DNA from: Nonomuraea sp. NBC_00507
GTDB taxonomy: Bacteria > Actinomycetota > Actinomycetes > Streptosporangiales > Streptosporangiaceae
Reading direction: 5' to 3'
DNA length: 64,000 nt
Assembly (NCBI RefSeq): GCF_036013525.1
Contig: NZ_CP107853.1
Span: forward strand, 7,068,001 to 7,132,000
Positions within the stretch are counted from its first letter, which is position 1, and every line of letters begins with the position of its first letter. A program made the position numbers and the translations under genes. Of this stretch, positions 25,961 through 34,442 are shown in pieces. The notes under the pieces were generated by a model that saw nothing but the letters and a program-made list of their open reading frames with translations, did not search any database and was not told where the DNA came from.

Positions 25961-26566
25961 CTACCTGACCAGCGACTGGATCGGGCGGGCCGCTCGCTCC
26001 TCGGCCTTGAGCAGGCGGTTCTCCTTGATGAGGAAGTAGATGAGTAGCCCGCTCATGATGAAGTGGCCGCCGGCGGTGTACAGGCCGGGGAAGTAGCCGC
26101 CCTTGATGATCGGAAAGACGAAGTGGGCGATGCCGTTGAGCAGGCCGGCGCCGAGGGCGTACCACCACAGGAAGAAGTTGGACACGCGGATCTGGTAGAG
26201 CGCGCCCGCGCCGGCGAAGAAGTACAGCGCGCCGAAACCGAAGACGAAGACGAGCAGGAACTCGTTCATCGGCCAGTCCCGAGGCGAGTCGAACAGCTCG
26301 ACGATCTCGTGCGGGAAGCCGCCGGTGTACTCCTCGGCCATGTGGATGAGCTGGAAGCCCACCGCGCACAGGTAGACGGCGATCACCTTCCTGGATTTCA
26401 CCGGGCGGGCGTAGCTGAAGGTCATCCAGCCGCTCCAGGCGAGCACGCTGGCCACCACGAGGACCATCGCGCCTTGAAGCGGGAGGGTGAGAAGCGCCCA
26501 GGCACAGAAGGCCGCGGCTAGGATCGCCATGATGGTCGCCGAGTAGGGTTCAGGTCGTTTGGTCAT
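25961..26566 (-). CDS. HXXEE-domain integral membrane protein, 201 aa
   Basis: Five or six hydrophobic segments and the motif HMAEE (H-x-x-E-E) in FQLIHMAEEYTGGFP, followed by conserved NGIAHFVFPI and GLYTAGGHFI. These His and Glu residues inside the membrane resemble metal-binding sites, but the family has no proven function. The start ATG at 26566 lies 7 bases after a TAGTGT -10 hexamer, so the mRNA is probably leaderless. It is controlled by the first of three identical promoter/operator modules (26574-26618) and lies 217 bases upstream of the TrmO gene. Confidence 0.8.
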   Translation of the reverse strand: MTKRPEPYSATIMAILAAAFCAWALLTLPLQGAMVLVVASVLAWSGWMTFSYARPVKSRKVIAVYLCAVGFQLIHMAEEYTGGFPHEIVELFDSPRDWPMNEFLLVFVFGFGALYFFAGAGALYQIRVSNFFLWWYALGAGLLNGIAHFVFPIIKGGYFPGLYTAGGHFIMSGLLIYFLIKENRLLKAEERAARPIQSLVR

Positions 26567-26573
26567 GGCTTGG

Positions 26574-26618
26574 ACACTATGAAGATCGTGATGTGTGTCG
26601 CCTCTGTCACCTGACTGA
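26574..26618 (-). promoter_or_regulatory. Promoter/operator module, copy 1 (drives the HXXEE gene)
   Basis: On the minus strand: near-palindrome TCAGTCAGGTGACAGA (26618-26603), 23 bases, then -10 TAGTGT (26579-26574), 7 bases, then ATG at 26566. Copies 2 and 3 have the same operator and spacing. The ATG position implies a leaderless transcript. Confidence 0.75.
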
Positions 26619-26635
26619 TGTGCATGCCGGTCACA

Positions 26636-26680
26636 TCAGTCACCTGACGGAGGCGATGCCCCAAGGGCCATGGCTAGCGT
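26636..26680 (+). promoter_or_regulatory. Promoter/operator module, copy 2 (drives the YtkA-like gene)
   Basis: TCAGTCACCTGACGGA (26636-26651), 23 bases, then TAGCGT (26675-26680). It is head-to-head with copy 1, the operators 17 bases apart, and an 11-bp inverted repeat (26612-26622 with 26632-26642) links them. At the place of the leaderless ATG there is CCG, so this transcript must use the ribosome site at 26755. Confidence 0.7.
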
Positions 26681-26768
26681 CCCGCGACCGGGCCGCTACC
26701 TGGCCTGGCCCAGTACGCCACCGGAGACCGACTCGTGACGCGGCCCTTCACCGTGGAGGCGGCGGGGC

Positions 26769-27032
26769 ATGCGGTACGCCGTCAGCGTGCTGCCCGCCGA
26801 TCCAGTAGAGGTGCGGGTGACCTCCGGCGAGGCCGACACGGTCACGGTGGCGGCGGTCATGCCGAGCATGGGCCACGCCCTGCCGCCGGTCGGCACCGTC
26901 CAAGCCGATCCCGGCCACTTCGTCGCCGAGGAGAGGATGTTCGTCATGGACGGCGTGTGGGAGCTGTCTATCACCGTCTCCGGGGCTCAGGGACAGGAGA
27001 CGATCAGCATCAGCACGGTAGTCGACCGGTGA
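26769..27032 (+). CDS. Small YtkA/FixH-like domain protein, 87 aa
   Basis: Seen: VTVAAVMPSMGHALPPVG and FVMDGVWELSITV, which match the YtkA-like/FixH beta-sandwich pattern (MPGMGH...MPP...G.W.L). Such domains are usually exported and often near copper or cytochrome oxidase genes. Here there is no signal peptide or membrane anchor, so the gene may be a shortened derivative or a cytoplasmic form. The ATG is supported by GGAGG at 26755-26759. It lies between promoter copies 2 and 3. Confidence 0.6.
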   Translation: MRYAVSVLPADPVEVRVTSGEADTVTVAAVMPSMGHALPPVGTVQADPGHFVAEERMFVMDGVWELSITVSGAQGQETISISTVVDR

Positions 27033-27035
27033 ACA

Positions 27036-27080
27036 TCAGTCAGATGACGGAAGCGATCCTCGAGCGCCTCTGGCTAGCGT
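27036..27080 (+). promoter_or_regulatory. Promoter/operator module, copy 3 (drives the 27088 gene)
   Basis: TCAGTCAGATGACGGA (27036-27051), 23 bases, TAGCGT (27075-27080), 7 bases, then ATG at 27088. It is exactly 400 bases from copy 2, and TGGCTAGCGT is identical in both. It implies a leaderless mRNA, co-regulated with the HXXEE gene. Confidence 0.75.
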
Positions 27081-27087
27081 CGGCGCC

Positions 27088-27804
27088 ATGAAGCTGATCA
27101 ATGACCACTTGGCTGTCAAGGCCCGCGTGCTGCCCCCGACCGGCGACGGCTTTCTCATGCTAGCCGGCGAGGTCGGCTCCTGGCGTGGTCCCTTCGCGTC
27201 CCCTCCCGTTCAGCTGGCCGCCCACCTCAAGGCCCTGGCCGCGGGCAGCGAGGCGCGCGAGGGGAACGTGTTCCGCGCGGTCCTGCGGCCACCCGGCGAG
27301 GGCGACGAGCTGCTGGCAGCCCGGGGCATCCGGCCGGCCCGCTTCGACGTCGTCGTGCTGATCCGCACCGCGTCCGTGGAGGCGGCCCTGGAGTTGCGCG
27401 AGAGCGCCGCCTACAAGGAGCTCGCCCAGACGCTCCGCGCGGTCGCCCGCCGTACCCACGAGATCGTCGCGAGCAACGCCGGACGGCTCGGCGACGTGGA
27501 CCACAGCCAGGACCATTGCTTCCTGTTCAACTACTTCTACGCCGACGACCGCGAGACCCTGCTGAAGGTATGGCAATACACCGCCGGGTGGTTCCAGGCC
27601 AAGACCGCGCTGCCCAACTCCGCGCTGATGCAACCGCTGGAGGGCGAGCCCGCCGACTACGGGCTCGTGAACCACGCCAGCTGGCCGAACTGGCGGACCT
27701 TCCTACCCAGCCTGATCTTCCGGCCCACCTTCCGCAGCTTCGTGCTGGCCAACTTCAAGGCCAACGGCATCGCCGCGCAGCCGATCATCTACCGCCAGGT
27801 GTGA
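27088..27804 (+). CDS. Protein of unknown function co-regulated with the HXXEE gene, 238 aa
   Basis: I do not recognise a named family. The protein is soluble, with no signal peptide or membrane segment. It seems to have two halves of alpha/beta character: residues 60-130 (RFDVVVLIRTASVEAALELRES) and 150-238 (CFLFNYFYADDRETLLKVWQYTAGWF, FKANGIAAQPIIYRQV). These resemble dimeric ferredoxin-like barrels of the ABM/EthD type seen in small monooxygenases, but this is only an impression. Codon use is normal. It has its own promoter module and is convergent with the LuxR gene, 7 bases away. Confidence 0.7.
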   Translation: MKLINDHLAVKARVLPPTGDGFLMLAGEVGSWRGPFASPPVQLAAHLKALAAGSEAREGNVFRAVLRPPGEGDELLAARGIRPARFDVVVLIRTASVEAALELRESAAYKELAQTLRAVARRTHEIVASNAGRLGDVDHSQDHCFLFNYFYADDRETLLKVWQYTAGWFQAKTALPNSALMQPLEGEPADYGLVNHASWPNWRTFLPSLIFRPTFRSFVLANFKANGIAAQPIIYRQV

Positions 27805-27811
27805 TCTACCC

Positions 27812-30529
27812 TCAGGTCAGTCCCGGGAGTCTGGTCAGCTCGGCACGCGAGGAGACGCCTAGCTTGGGAAAGGCCTTGTACAGATGAGAGGCGACCGTGC
27901 GCGGGCTCAGGAACAGCTGCGCGCCGATCTCGCGGTTCGAGGCGCCCGTGACGGCCAGCCGTACCACCTGGAGCTCCTGGGGGGTCAGCACGGCCAGTGG
28001 ATCTCCGGCACGGGAGCGATCCGGTAGTAGGGAGAGCCCGGTGGCGCGCAGCTCGGCGGCCGCGCGGGCAGACCAAGGAGCCGCGCCGAGCCGGTCGAAG
28101 GCGTCCATGGCGGACTGGAGGTGGGTGCGTGCCTCGGCGCGGCTGTTGTGGCGGCGCAGCCACTCCCCGTAGACCAGGCGGGTGCGTGCCTCGTCGAAGG
28201 GTTGCTCGCCCTCGGCGTGCAGGGCCAGCGCCCTCTTGTACAGGCCCGGGGCGGCGCTGTCCGGAGCCACCAGCGCACGGAGTCGATGCAGGACGGCAAG
28301 CGGCCTGGCCCGCCCTGTGGCCCGCGCCCACTCCGCGTACCGGCGCAGCGGTTCCGTCGCGCGCTGGGGATTTCCCGCCCGCGCAGCGGCCTCGACGTAG
28401 TCGGGCCAGGCGTACCGCCAGAGGAAGGCGTGGCGTGTGGGCCCCGTCGCCGCCTGCTCGATCCGCTCGAGCACGGCCTCGTAGCGTCCCGCTCCGAGGT
28501 CGAGCATCAGCCGCGCGTACTCCGCCCAGTAAGCTCCCGGCATCCACCTGCGGTGGTCGGCGTCACGGATCGCCTGCTCGGCCATCGCCGCGCATTCCTC
28601 TTCCGCGCCGGCGACCGCGGACAGCCAGGCGTGCACGCCCGCCAGGTAGCTGCTCCACTGCGGCTGGCCGACGTCGGAGGCCAGGGCCAGGCCCGCGGCC
28701 ACGGTGGCTCGCGCGGACCGGTGGTGTCCGCTGATGAGCTGGGCGATAGAGAAGATCGTCATGGCCTGGGGCATGCGTCCAAGTCGTCCCTCGGCCCGGC
28801 AGTCCTCGACGAGCCCGGTCGTGTCGTCCAGCATGCCGTCGTGATCGGCGCGGACGATGGCCTGGTAGGTGAGGATGAAGCGCACCTCGAACGGTATGCG
28901 ATCAGACAGGTCCGGCATCGGGTAGGTCAGCGTGGTCACGGGGTCCCCCTCGAGGATCAGACGGAAGGCATGGTTGAACGTGCGCACGACAGCGGCCAGC
29001 CCGTCGCCGTCCGGGCACAGTTCCTCGGTACGGCGGGCCAACGCGAGCTGGTCGGGGTGCGTTGCACTGGCCCAGGTGTAGAAGCCCGCCATGCTCAGCA
29101 GCGACAACTTGGCAGTCATGTCGCCGACCGCCCCGGCTCCCTCGTGCAGCAGGCGAACACCCTCCAGGGGCCGGCCCGCCTCAATCTCCAGCTTCGCTCT
29201 CACCTGGGCCAGCTCGGCCAGCACGGCCACGGCCGGCGTTGTATCCTCCGCCAGCCGCCGCGCCCGGTCCACGAGTTCACGCGCGCGCTCCCATAAGCCC
29301 GCCTCGGCCGCGGCCTCGGCTGCGGCCGTCCACCGGCGCGTTGCCTCGGCGGGATCGGCCGACAGCTCGGCCGCCCGCGCGTAGGCCGCCGACACCGCCG
29401 TCTGCCCGCCGCGCTGCCGGGCGCGCAGCGCCAGGCACTCCATCTGGCCGGCCACCTCCTCGTCGGGCTGCAGGGTGACAGCAGCCAGGTGCCAGGCCCG
29501 CCGATCGTCGTCGACCGCCTCGGCCAGCGCCCGGTGCGCCGCCATCCGGGCGGCGAAGTCGCAGGCCAGCAGCACCGCGCTACGCACCAGCGGGTGGCGG
29601 AAGGCGACGCCCCCTGGGCCCACCCGGATCAGGCCGGCCCGTTCGGCTTCGGTGAAGTCGATCAGTGAGGCGCCGAGCAGGCTGACCGCCCGTGCGAGCA
29701 CGCCCAGCTCGGCGCGGTCGTCGAGGGCCGCCACCAGCAGGCAGGAGCGGGTGGCCGCGGGTAGCGCCGCGATCCGGTCGCGGAAGCCGGTCAGCACCCG
29801 GTCGGTCACCAGCGTCGCCGTACCGAGGGAGAAGGACAGCGGGAGGAGGCCGCCCCTGCGCTGCTCGGCGGTGAGCATGCGGGGCAGCTCGATCAGCGCG
29901 AGCGGGTTGCCCCTGGCCTCGGCGACGAGCTGGTCGCGTACGGCCGGCGGCAGGTCAGCCGCCTGCTCGGCGAGAAGCCTCTGGGCGGCCTCGGCATCCA
30001 GCTCGCCCAGCCACAGCTCGGGCAGCCCCCGTGCGGGGAAGGTCCCGTCGCCCTCCCGCACGGCGAACAGGACAGCCACGGGCTCGGCATGCAGGCGGCG
30101 TGCGGCGAACAGCAGCGCGTCGGCCGACTCGCCGTCCAGCCACTGCGCATCGTCGACCAGGCAGACCACTGGGCCCGCCGCCGACAGCTCCACAAGGAGA
30201 CTGAGCGTCGCCAGCCCGACGAGAAAGCGGTCCCCCCGGGTGGCGCCGCCGAGGCCGAGCGCGCCGCGTAACGCCTCCGCCTGTTGTGGTGGCAGCGCCT
30301 CGACATGATCGAGAACTGGGCAGAGCAATACGTGCAAGGCGGCGAACGGCAGGTCTGCCTCGGACTCGACACCGGTCACCCGCAGCACCCGCGCCCGCGC
30401 TTTCGCCGCGGCATAATCCAGGAGGCCCGACTTGCCGATGCCCGCCTCGCCACGCACCACCAGAGCGCCGGACCGGCCCTCCAGCAACTCGCCGATGACG
30501 GACTGCTCCGCTTGACGTCCGTACAACAT
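27812..30529 (-). CDS. LuxR-family ATP-binding regulator (LAL type), 905 aa
   Basis: A large ATP-binding LuxR regulator. Seen: MLYGRQAEQ at the start, Walker A GEAGIGKS, Walker B VVCLVDDAQWLD, a long helical repeat region (about 300-820), and a C-terminal GerE/LuxR HTH with LTPQELQVVRLAVTGASNRE and LFLSPRTVASHLYKAF. LAL proteins usually activate carbohydrate or secondary-metabolite genes, with ATP binding controlling activity. I use the ATG at 30529, which has GGAG 5 bases upstream and the conserved MLYGR opening; an upstream in-frame start at 30580 is possible. It may control the adjacent oxidative genes, but this is inference. Confidence 0.9.
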   Translation of the reverse strand: MLYGRQAEQSVIGELLEGRSGALVVRGEAGIGKSGLLDYAAAKARARVLRVTGVESEADLPFAALHVLLCPVLDHVEALPPQQAEALRGALGLGGATRGDRFLVGLATLSLLVELSAAGPVVCLVDDAQWLDGESADALLFAARRLHAEPVAVLFAVREGDGTFPARGLPELWLGELDAEAAQRLLAEQAADLPPAVRDQLVAEARGNPLALIELPRMLTAEQRRGGLLPLSFSLGTATLVTDRVLTGFRDRIAALPAATRSCLLVAALDDRAELGVLARAVSLLGASLIDFTEAERAGLIRVGPGGVAFRHPLVRSAVLLACDFAARMAAHRALAEAVDDDRRAWHLAAVTLQPDEEVAGQMECLALRARQRGGQTAVSAAYARAAELSADPAEATRRWTAAAEAAAEAGLWERARELVDRARRLAEDTTPAVAVLAELAQVRAKLEIEAGRPLEGVRLLHEGAGAVGDMTAKLSLLSMAGFYTWASATHPDQLALARRTEELCPDGDGLAAVVRTFNHAFRLILEGDPVTTLTYPMPDLSDRIPFEVRFILTYQAIVRADHDGMLDDTTGLVEDCRAEGRLGRMPQAMTIFSIAQLISGHHRSARATVAAGLALASDVGQPQWSSYLAGVHAWLSAVAGAEEECAAMAEQAIRDADHRRWMPGAYWAEYARLMLDLGAGRYEAVLERIEQAATGPTRHAFLWRYAWPDYVEAAARAGNPQRATEPLRRYAEWARATGRARPLAVLHRLRALVAPDSAAPGLYKRALALHAEGEQPFDEARTRLVYGEWLRRHNSRAEARTHLQSAMDAFDRLGAAPWSARAAAELRATGLSLLPDRSRAGDPLAVLTPQELQVVRLAVTGASNREIGAQLFLSPRTVASHLYKAFPKLGVSSRAELTRLPGLT

Positions 30530-30618
30530 GGCACTCCAACAACGCTTATCCGTCATGACGTGGGAAAAGGCTTCGCTCACCTTAGCGGCGCACCCTCTGG
30601 CGACGCCGTCCGACGTTC

Positions 30619-32220
30619 TCAGGTCGCGCTCGGTGTGGCGGCCGCGCGGGTGGGAGACAGGATTCGGTCGAGGTAGTCGGCCACGACCCGGGCGTCGTCG
30701 GTGCGCACGGCGATGTGGCCGTCGGGGCGGATCAGGACCAGGGTGCCGGGGCGAGCCCGGTAGAGCCGGGGTGCCTCCTGGCCGATGAGGGCTTGTGGGG
30801 AGCCGGTCCGGCCGGAGCCAGCGACCTGCAGGGCGCTGACGTGCGGGCCTTGGAGGGTGGCGAGGGGTTGGGTGGTCTCCGCGCCGAAACCCAGAAGGGT
30901 CCAGTGCGGACCGCGGGTGACGTCGAACAGGCGGAGCGGGGCGCCGTCGGGGGTGGTGCCGCGGGCGTCGGGCGCACGGTCACCAGCCTTGGGGCCGCGG
31001 CGCGGGCCGCCGGCCAGGGTGAGGGGCGAGTCGGGGTAGGCGATGTCGAGCTGGCTGGTCATGGCCAGCAGGCGGCTCATGACGGCAGGCCGCTTGATGA
31101 GCGGGAAGATCACATGATCGCGCAGGAACCGGCGCACGCCCTTGAGCGTGAAGACGGACTCGAAACCGCGGGAGCTGCCGGCAAGGACCTTGGCAGCGAC
31201 AGGGATCCGCTCGGCGCCGTAGCTGTCCAGGATCGCCTCGGGCGCGCCGGCGAGGGCCGCGGCCAGCTTCCAGCCGAGGTTGTAGGCGTCCTGGATGCCG
31301 GTGTTCATGCCCTGGCCGCCCGCTGGGGAGTGCACGTGCGCGGCATCGCCGGCCAGGAAGACGCGGCCATACCGGTAGCTGCGGACCATCCGGGCGTTGA
31401 AGCGGTAACGCGACAGCCAGGTGGCCTCGCTCAGCGTCACGCCGGTGCGGCCGGACCGCTCGCCGAACAGCTCGCGGAAGAGCTTCAGCGTGGGCTCGGC
31501 AACCGCGCCGTCGGGGCCGGGAAGCACGCTGGCCTGGTACTGCCAGGCGCTGTCGGCGTTCGGCAGCGGCGCGACGGCCAGGTAGGAGCCGTCCTCGCCG
31601 AACCAGGCGTAGGAGGCGTCGCCGGCCAAGCCGTGGATCTTCACGTCGCCGACGAGGAAGACCTGGTCGGTGCGGGTGTGGCCGTCCATTGTCGTGCCGA
31701 GGAGGTGCCGGACGGTGCTGTGCCCGCCGTCGCTGCCGACCAGGTAGCGGGCCCGGACGGTCTGGCCGTTGGCCAGCGTGGCGGTGACGCCGCCGTCGTC
31801 TTGTGCGAAGGCGCTCAGCGCGGCGCCGTAGATCACCTGGCCGCCAAGGGCAGCCAGCCGGTCACGCAGGATCTGCTCCACGCGCCACTCGGGCAACATC
31901 ACCAGGTCGGGGTACGGCACGCCCGGCCGTGGTCCCCCAGCGGTGGCGGTGGCCAGTTCCACGGCGAGCTCGTGTCCCTGGTAGACCCGCAGTGGCAAGC
32001 CCACGGTGCCGTTGGTCAGGATCTCATCGATCACGCCCAGGTCGTCCAGCACCTCCAGGCTGCGCGGCTGGAGCCCCTTGCCGCGCGATCCGATCGCGGG
32101 CGCCTGGCCGGCATCGACCAGCAGGTGATCGATGCCCCGGCGGGCGAGTTCGACGGACAACGTCAGACCGGTCGGGCCGGCGCCCGCTACCAGGACCTGA
32201 GTGGTGGTGCCGGTCGTCAT
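30619..32220 (-). CDS. FAD-dependent monooxygenase with C-terminal thioredoxin-like domain, 533 aa
   Basis: A group A flavoprotein hydroxylase of the PgaE/MhpA/rifampicin-monooxygenase kind. Seen: VLVAGAGPTGLTLSVELARRG (FAD site), RSLEVLDDLG, SDGGHSTVRHLLG (DG motif), VFLAGDAAHVHSPAGGQGMN and GIQDAYNLGWKLA (GD motif), then a C-terminal extension from about residue 400 (GDRAPD, TLLGFG, LIRPDGHIAVR) of the thioredoxin-like type. The substrate is unknown; polyketide or antibiotic rings are usual. ATG 32220 is used because an in-frame GTG at 32235 overlaps the GAAGGGAA ribosome site. The divergent TetR gene and shared operator predict induction by a ligand. Confidence 0.93.
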   Translation of the reverse strand: MTTGTTTQVLVAGAGPTGLTLSVELARRGIDHLLVDAGQAPAIGSRGKGLQPRSLEVLDDLGVIDEILTNGTVGLPLRVYQGHELAVELATATAGGPRPGVPYPDLVMLPEWRVEQILRDRLAALGGQVIYGAALSAFAQDDGGVTATLANGQTVRARYLVGSDGGHSTVRHLLGTTMDGHTRTDQVFLVGDVKIHGLAGDASYAWFGEDGSYLAVAPLPNADSAWQYQASVLPGPDGAVAEPTLKLFRELFGERSGRTGVTLSEATWLSRYRFNARMVRSYRYGRVFLAGDAAHVHSPAGGQGMNTGIQDAYNLGWKLAAALAGAPEAILDSYGAERIPVAAKVLAGSSRGFESVFTLKGVRRFLRDHVIFPLIKRPAVMSRLLAMTSQLDIAYPDSPLTLAGGPRRGPKAGDRAPDARGTTPDGAPLRLFDVTRGPHWTLLGFGAETTQPLATLQGPHVSALQVAGSGRTGSPQALIGQEAPRLYRARPGTLVLIRPDGHIAVRTDDARVVADYLDRILSPTRAAATPSAT

Positions 32221-32248
32221 CGGCGTTCCCTTCACCCGAAGCGATCTA

Positions 32249-32291
32249 CTACATCGTAGTACTACGTTGTAGTACGACGCTGTAGTAGAGT
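32249..32291. promoter_or_regulatory. TetR operator between monooxygenase and TetR gene
   Basis: CTACATCGTAGT (32249-32260) and ACTACGTTGTAG (32261-32272) make a 24-bp palindrome with one mismatch pair. Further copies of the (A)CG..TGTAGT unit continue to 32288. TAGAGT (32286-32291) lies 6 bases before the GTG of the TetR gene, so that mRNA is probably leaderless and the operator covers its promoter. Confidence 0.85.
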
Positions 32292-32297
32292 CAAGGC

Positions 32298-32876
32298 GTG
32301 CCGAAGGAAAGTGATCGACGCGAACTGCTGGCCGACACCGCGATGCGGCTCATCGACGAGGTCGGCCTCGCCGGGGTGACCCACCGCGCCGTCGACGCGG
32401 CCGCCGGTGTCCCGGTCGGCACCACCTCCAACTACTTCCGCACCCGGGCCACCCTCTACGAGGCGATCGCCCACCGGATCCTGGACCAGCAGCTCGCCGC
32501 CCTGCAGGCCGCACCGGCGACGCCACCCGACCGCGAGAGCCTCGTCGACAGCCTCACCGCCGCCATCGACGACGGGACCGGCCCGGCACGCAACCGCTAT
32601 CTGGCCCGGTTCGAGCTGTCCCTGGAGGCCGCGCGCAATCCCCGGCTGGCCGCCCTCATGCGCGAACTGCGCGCCGTGACCCTGCGCATCCGCGCCGCCC
32701 AGTTCCGCGCCATACATCCCGACGCGGCAGACGAGCAGCTCGACGCCCTCGGCTCCCTGCTGACCGGAGTGACCTTCGACCGCATCACCCTCGGCGTTCC
32801 CGGCATGGACACTCGGGCCCTCGTCCAGGCCCTGATAGCAGCGTTCCTGCCAGCAGAGGGCAGGAGTGAACCGTAG
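32298..32876 (+). CDS. TetR-family repressor, 192 aa
   Basis: Seen: N-terminal HTH (DTAMRLIDEVGLAGVTHRAVDAAAGVPVG then TTSNYFRTRATLYEAI) and a helical ligand domain with the conserved FELSLEAARNPRLAALMRELR. It is divergent from the FAD monooxygenase with a strong palindrome between them, the typical layout of an autoregulated repressor that controls its neighbour. The GTG start at 32298 follows a -10-like TAGAGT by 6 bases. The ligand is probably the monooxygenase substrate or a related aromatic compound. Confidence 0.9.
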   Translation: MPKESDRRELLADTAMRLIDEVGLAGVTHRAVDAAAGVPVGTTSNYFRTRATLYEAIAHRILDQQLAALQAAPATPPDRESLVDSLTAAIDDGTGPARNRYLARFELSLEAARNPRLAALMRELRAVTLRIRAAQFRAIHPDAADEQLDALGSLLTGVTFDRITLGVPGMDTRALVQALIAAFLPAEGRSEP

Positions 32877-33086
32877 GACACCTCCGTAATCCGTCCCGGC
32901 GGGGGAGGGGCTGACAGTCGGGGGCAGCACCACTGAAAACCAGGCCAGCGGCGCAGCCGGCAGAAACGCACATCGGAAACGTGCTTTCCGTGTTTGGGTC
33001 GAGGCTCAGGTTGTCCCTGGCCCCCACATGTGCAAAAGGTACGTGTCCGAGGGGAGGGGCCTCGTGCGGTGGGCAGGGGCGAGGGG

Positions 33087-34442
33087 TCAGGAGCGTTCCT
33101 TGGTCCAGCGCTCCAGGCCCGGCGCGTCGATGGGCAGGGCGGCGGAGAGGATCTCCGCACCTGTCGCCGTGACCAGCAGGTCGTCCTCGATCCGCACCCC
33201 GATCCCGCGCAGCTCAGGCGGTACCGTGCGGTCGTGGGCGTGGAAGTACAGGCCGGGTTCGACCGTCAGCACCATGCCCGGCGTTATCAGGGCCCCGTGG
33301 TAGGCCTCCGGCCGGGAGCGGGCGCAGTCGTGCACGTCCAGTCCCAGATGGTGGCCGATGCCGCAGATCAGGTAGCGCCGATGGTGCTGACCCTGGTCGG
33401 ACAGCGCCTCGTCCACCGAGACCGGCAGCAGCCCCCAGTCGTGCAGCCCCCGCGCGATGACCTCCATGGCGGCGTGGTGGAAATCGGTGAACGCCCGTCC
33501 CGGCGCGACCTGCGCCAGCCCGGCCCGGTGCGCTCGCTCCACCAGGTCGTGCACCTGCCGCTGGGCGGGCGAGAAGGCCCCCGACACGGGGAAGGTGCGG
33601 GTGACATCGGCGGTGTAGTGGCTGCGGACCTCCACCCCCATGTCGAGCAGCAGCAGCTCGCCCGCGCGCACCGGCCCGTCGCAGCGCACCCAGTGCAGGG
33701 TGGGCGCGTGCGGCCCGGCGCCCACGATGCTCGCGTAGCCGGGACCGTTGCCGTACGTCCTGGCGTACCGGTCGAACGTGCCCTGCAGCCAGCGCTCGCC
33801 CCCGCCCGCCACCGCCGCCGGAACCTCGGCGAGCACGGCCGCGAAGCCCTCGACGGTACGGTCGACCGCCTCGCGCAGCTGGGCGATCTCCCACTCGTCC
33901 TTGATCATGCGGAGCTCGGCCAGCGTCCGCGCCAGCTCCTCCGAACGCTCCTCCCATCCGGGACCCGCCACCAACGCGCCAGGGGGCGGCCCGGCGAAGG
34001 ACGGCAGCGGACGCACCTCGATCCCAAGCGCGGCCGACCACTCCTCCAGCGACGGCGACGGGCCCACCCACAACTCGCCGTAAGCGGCGTCGGAGAAGAA
34101 ACCCGGGTCGCCGGGGCGGGCCGGCGGCGGCAGGTACAAGGTGGCGTCACCGTCACGGACCACCGCCACCGCGTCCTCCACCGCGCAGCCGGTCAGCCAG
34201 AAGAAGTCGCTGTCCACGCGGAAGTCGTAGCCGGTGTCATTGCTGCGCACCGGCGCCCGGCCGGCCGCGACGACCACCGTCGCGCCGGGGAGCGCGGCGG
34301 CGAGGCGGGCCCGGTGGCCGGCGGCCGCCTCGGCGGCGCCCGGCACCAGGTCGGGGGTGCGGGCGGGGGTGTCCCAGCCCTGGGTGATGTACTCGGTGAA
34401 CGCGGGGATCTCCGACAGTTTGGGCAGCCTGCCGTCACTCAC
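33087..34442 (-). CDS. M24-family Xaa-Pro aminopeptidase, 451 aa
   Basis: A cytoplasmic two-metal peptidase releasing N-terminal residues before proline. Seen: N-terminal creatinase-like domain (1-180; DFRVDSDFFWLTGC), then a pita-bread domain with LRMIKDEWEIAQLREAV and the five metal ligands in LLLDMGVEV (Asp), HYTADVTRTFP (Asp), GIGHHLGLDVHD (His), VEPGLYF (Glu) and GVRIEDDLL (Glu). Length is normal for PepP. The GTG start at 34442 overlaps the stop of the upstream S33 hydrolase gene by 8 bases, so it is the last gene of the peptide-uptake operon. Its role would be to finish digestion of imported proline peptides. Confidence 0.92.
   Translation of the reverse strand: MSDGRLPKLSEIPAFTEYITQGWDTPARTPDLVPGAAEAAAGHRARLAAALPGATVVVAAGRAPVRSNDTGYDFRVDSDFFWLTGCAVEDAVAVVRDGDATLYLPPPARPGDPGFFSDAAYGELWVGPSPSLEEWSAALGIEVRPLPSFAGPPPGALVAGPGWEERSEELARTLAELRMIKDEWEIAQLREAVDRTVEGFAAVLAEVPAAVAGGGERWLQGTFDRYARTYGNGPGYASIVGAGPHAPTLHWVRCDGPVRAGELLLLDMGVEVRSHYTADVTRTFPVSGAFSPAQRQVHDLVERAHRAGLAQVAPGRAFTDFHHAAMEVIARGLHDWGLLPVSVDEALSDQGQHHRRYLICGIGHHLGLDVHDCARSRPEAYHGALITPGMVLTVEPGLYFHAHDRTVPPELRGIGVRIEDDLLVTATGAEILSAALPIDAPGLERWTKERS

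Noticed and set aside
26606..26651. Possible ECF sigma factor promoters instead of operators
   Set aside because: The repeated block ends in a CGTC-like sequence as ECF -10 elements do, but no TGTCA or GGAAC -35 sits 16-17 bases before it. A dyad at fixed spacing fits an operator better, although a sigma factor cannot be excluded.
26735..27091. A plus-strand frame overlapping the YtkA-like gene
   Set aside because: It has shadow-frame composition (Arg/Gly/Ser) and no motif; the overlapping frame at 26769 has the SD and the family pattern.
32974..32990. CGGAAA-cgtgc-TTTCCG hairpin after the TetR gene
   Set aside because: Only 6 bp, about 100 bases after the stop and without a T-tract; too weak to call a terminator.
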